5,404 nucleotides of DNA, taken from contig JAQVSH010000146.1 in assembly GCA_028700615.1 (NCBI GenBank), forward strand, positions 1-5,404, read 5' to 3'. A program made the translations under genes and the position numbers. The stretch is from Bacteroidales bacterium. Its GTDB lineage: Bacteria > Bacteroidota > Bacteroidia > Bacteroidales > UBA4181. Under the pieces are notes generated by a model, which was not told where the DNA came from, made no database searches, and was given only the letters and a program-made list of their open reading frames with translations. This document shows positions 5,298 through 5,404 of the stretch, in pieces (positions within the stretch are counted from its first letter, which is position 1; every line of letters begins with the position of its first letter).

Positions 5298-5404
5298 TTA
5301 GTCTTCCTTTTGTTGCAATTTCTGTACGTATACAGCATGCTTCATTTGATCTCTCTTTTCCACTGAAGGCTTTGTAAACGCCTGTCTGGCACGGAGTTCT
5401 TTAA
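5298..5404 (-). CDS. rpsU: 30S ribosomal protein S21 (bS21), C-terminal part
   Basis: The window edge cuts this gene. The last 34 codons and a TAA stop (5300-5298) are present, and the start lies beyond 5404. The visible residues begin KELRARQAFTKPSVEKR and end AVYVQKLQQKED, matching the C-terminal half of Bacteroidales bS21 (pattern KELRxRQxFxKPSVxKR ... AVYVQKLQQ). bS21 sits at the 30S platform near the 3' end of 16S rRNA. In Bacteroidota it helps to hide the anti-SD sequence, the explanation given for the phylum's SD-independent initiation. It lies upstream of xerC and hpf and may share their transcript; no convincing terminator follows it. Confidence 0.93.
   Translation of the reverse strand, partial: KELRARQAFTKPSVEKRDQMKHAVYVQKLQQKED

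Noticed and set aside
5291..5307. Possible terminator overlapping the rpsU stop codon (GGAAGA/TCT-C-TCC stem)
   Set aside because: The stem is short and bulged, contains the stop codon in its loop, and the nearest T run is well over ten bases away.

Overview
The window is a housekeeping translation and transcription locus, read entirely on the minus strand, and it points to a member of the Bacteroidota (probably Bacteroidales). Four things support this. The gene order is rpsU - xerC - hpf - four tRNAs - tuf - tRNA-Trp - secE - nusG - rplK - rplA. One promoter has the phylum's TTG/N19/TAnnTTTG form. Most genes have weak or no Shine-Dalgarno (SD) sequences. No tRNA encodes its CCA end. I did not try to name the genus.

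Layout in the direction of transcription (high to low coordinates): the 3' end of rpsU (bS21) enters at the right edge. After a 134-bp AT-rich gap comes xerC, a complete tyrosine recombinase of the chromosome-dimer-resolution type. hpf, a short ribosome hibernation factor, follows 18 bp later behind an unusually strong SD. A consensus promoter then starts a tRNA cluster, Thr(TGT)-Tyr(GTA)-Gly(TCC)-Thr(GGT), which runs into tuf (EF-Tu). This is the same order and the same anticodons as thrU-tyrU-glyT-thrT-tufB of E. coli. A terminator-like hairpin follows tuf and almost touches tRNA-Trp(CCA). Then come secE, nusG, rplK and rplA. The rest of the usual cluster (rplJ, rplL, rpoB, rpoC) would be expected beyond the left edge.

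Functionally, the tRNAs and EF-Tu supply aminoacyl-tRNA to the ribosome. L1 and L11 build the stalk-base regions of the 50S subunit. NusG couples RNA polymerase to translation, SecE is part of the translocon, and bS21 and HPF belong to or act on the 30S subunit. Only xerC lies outside gene expression.

I see no mobile element, CRISPR array, defence system or unknown gene, and no stretch above 300 bases lacks a gene. No new system is evident. The points worth checking are regulatory or RNA-level: the strong SD of hpf near rpsU, the hairpin between tuf and trnW, a folded leader ahead of rplK, and a C at T-loop position 55 of tRNA-Thr(GGT).
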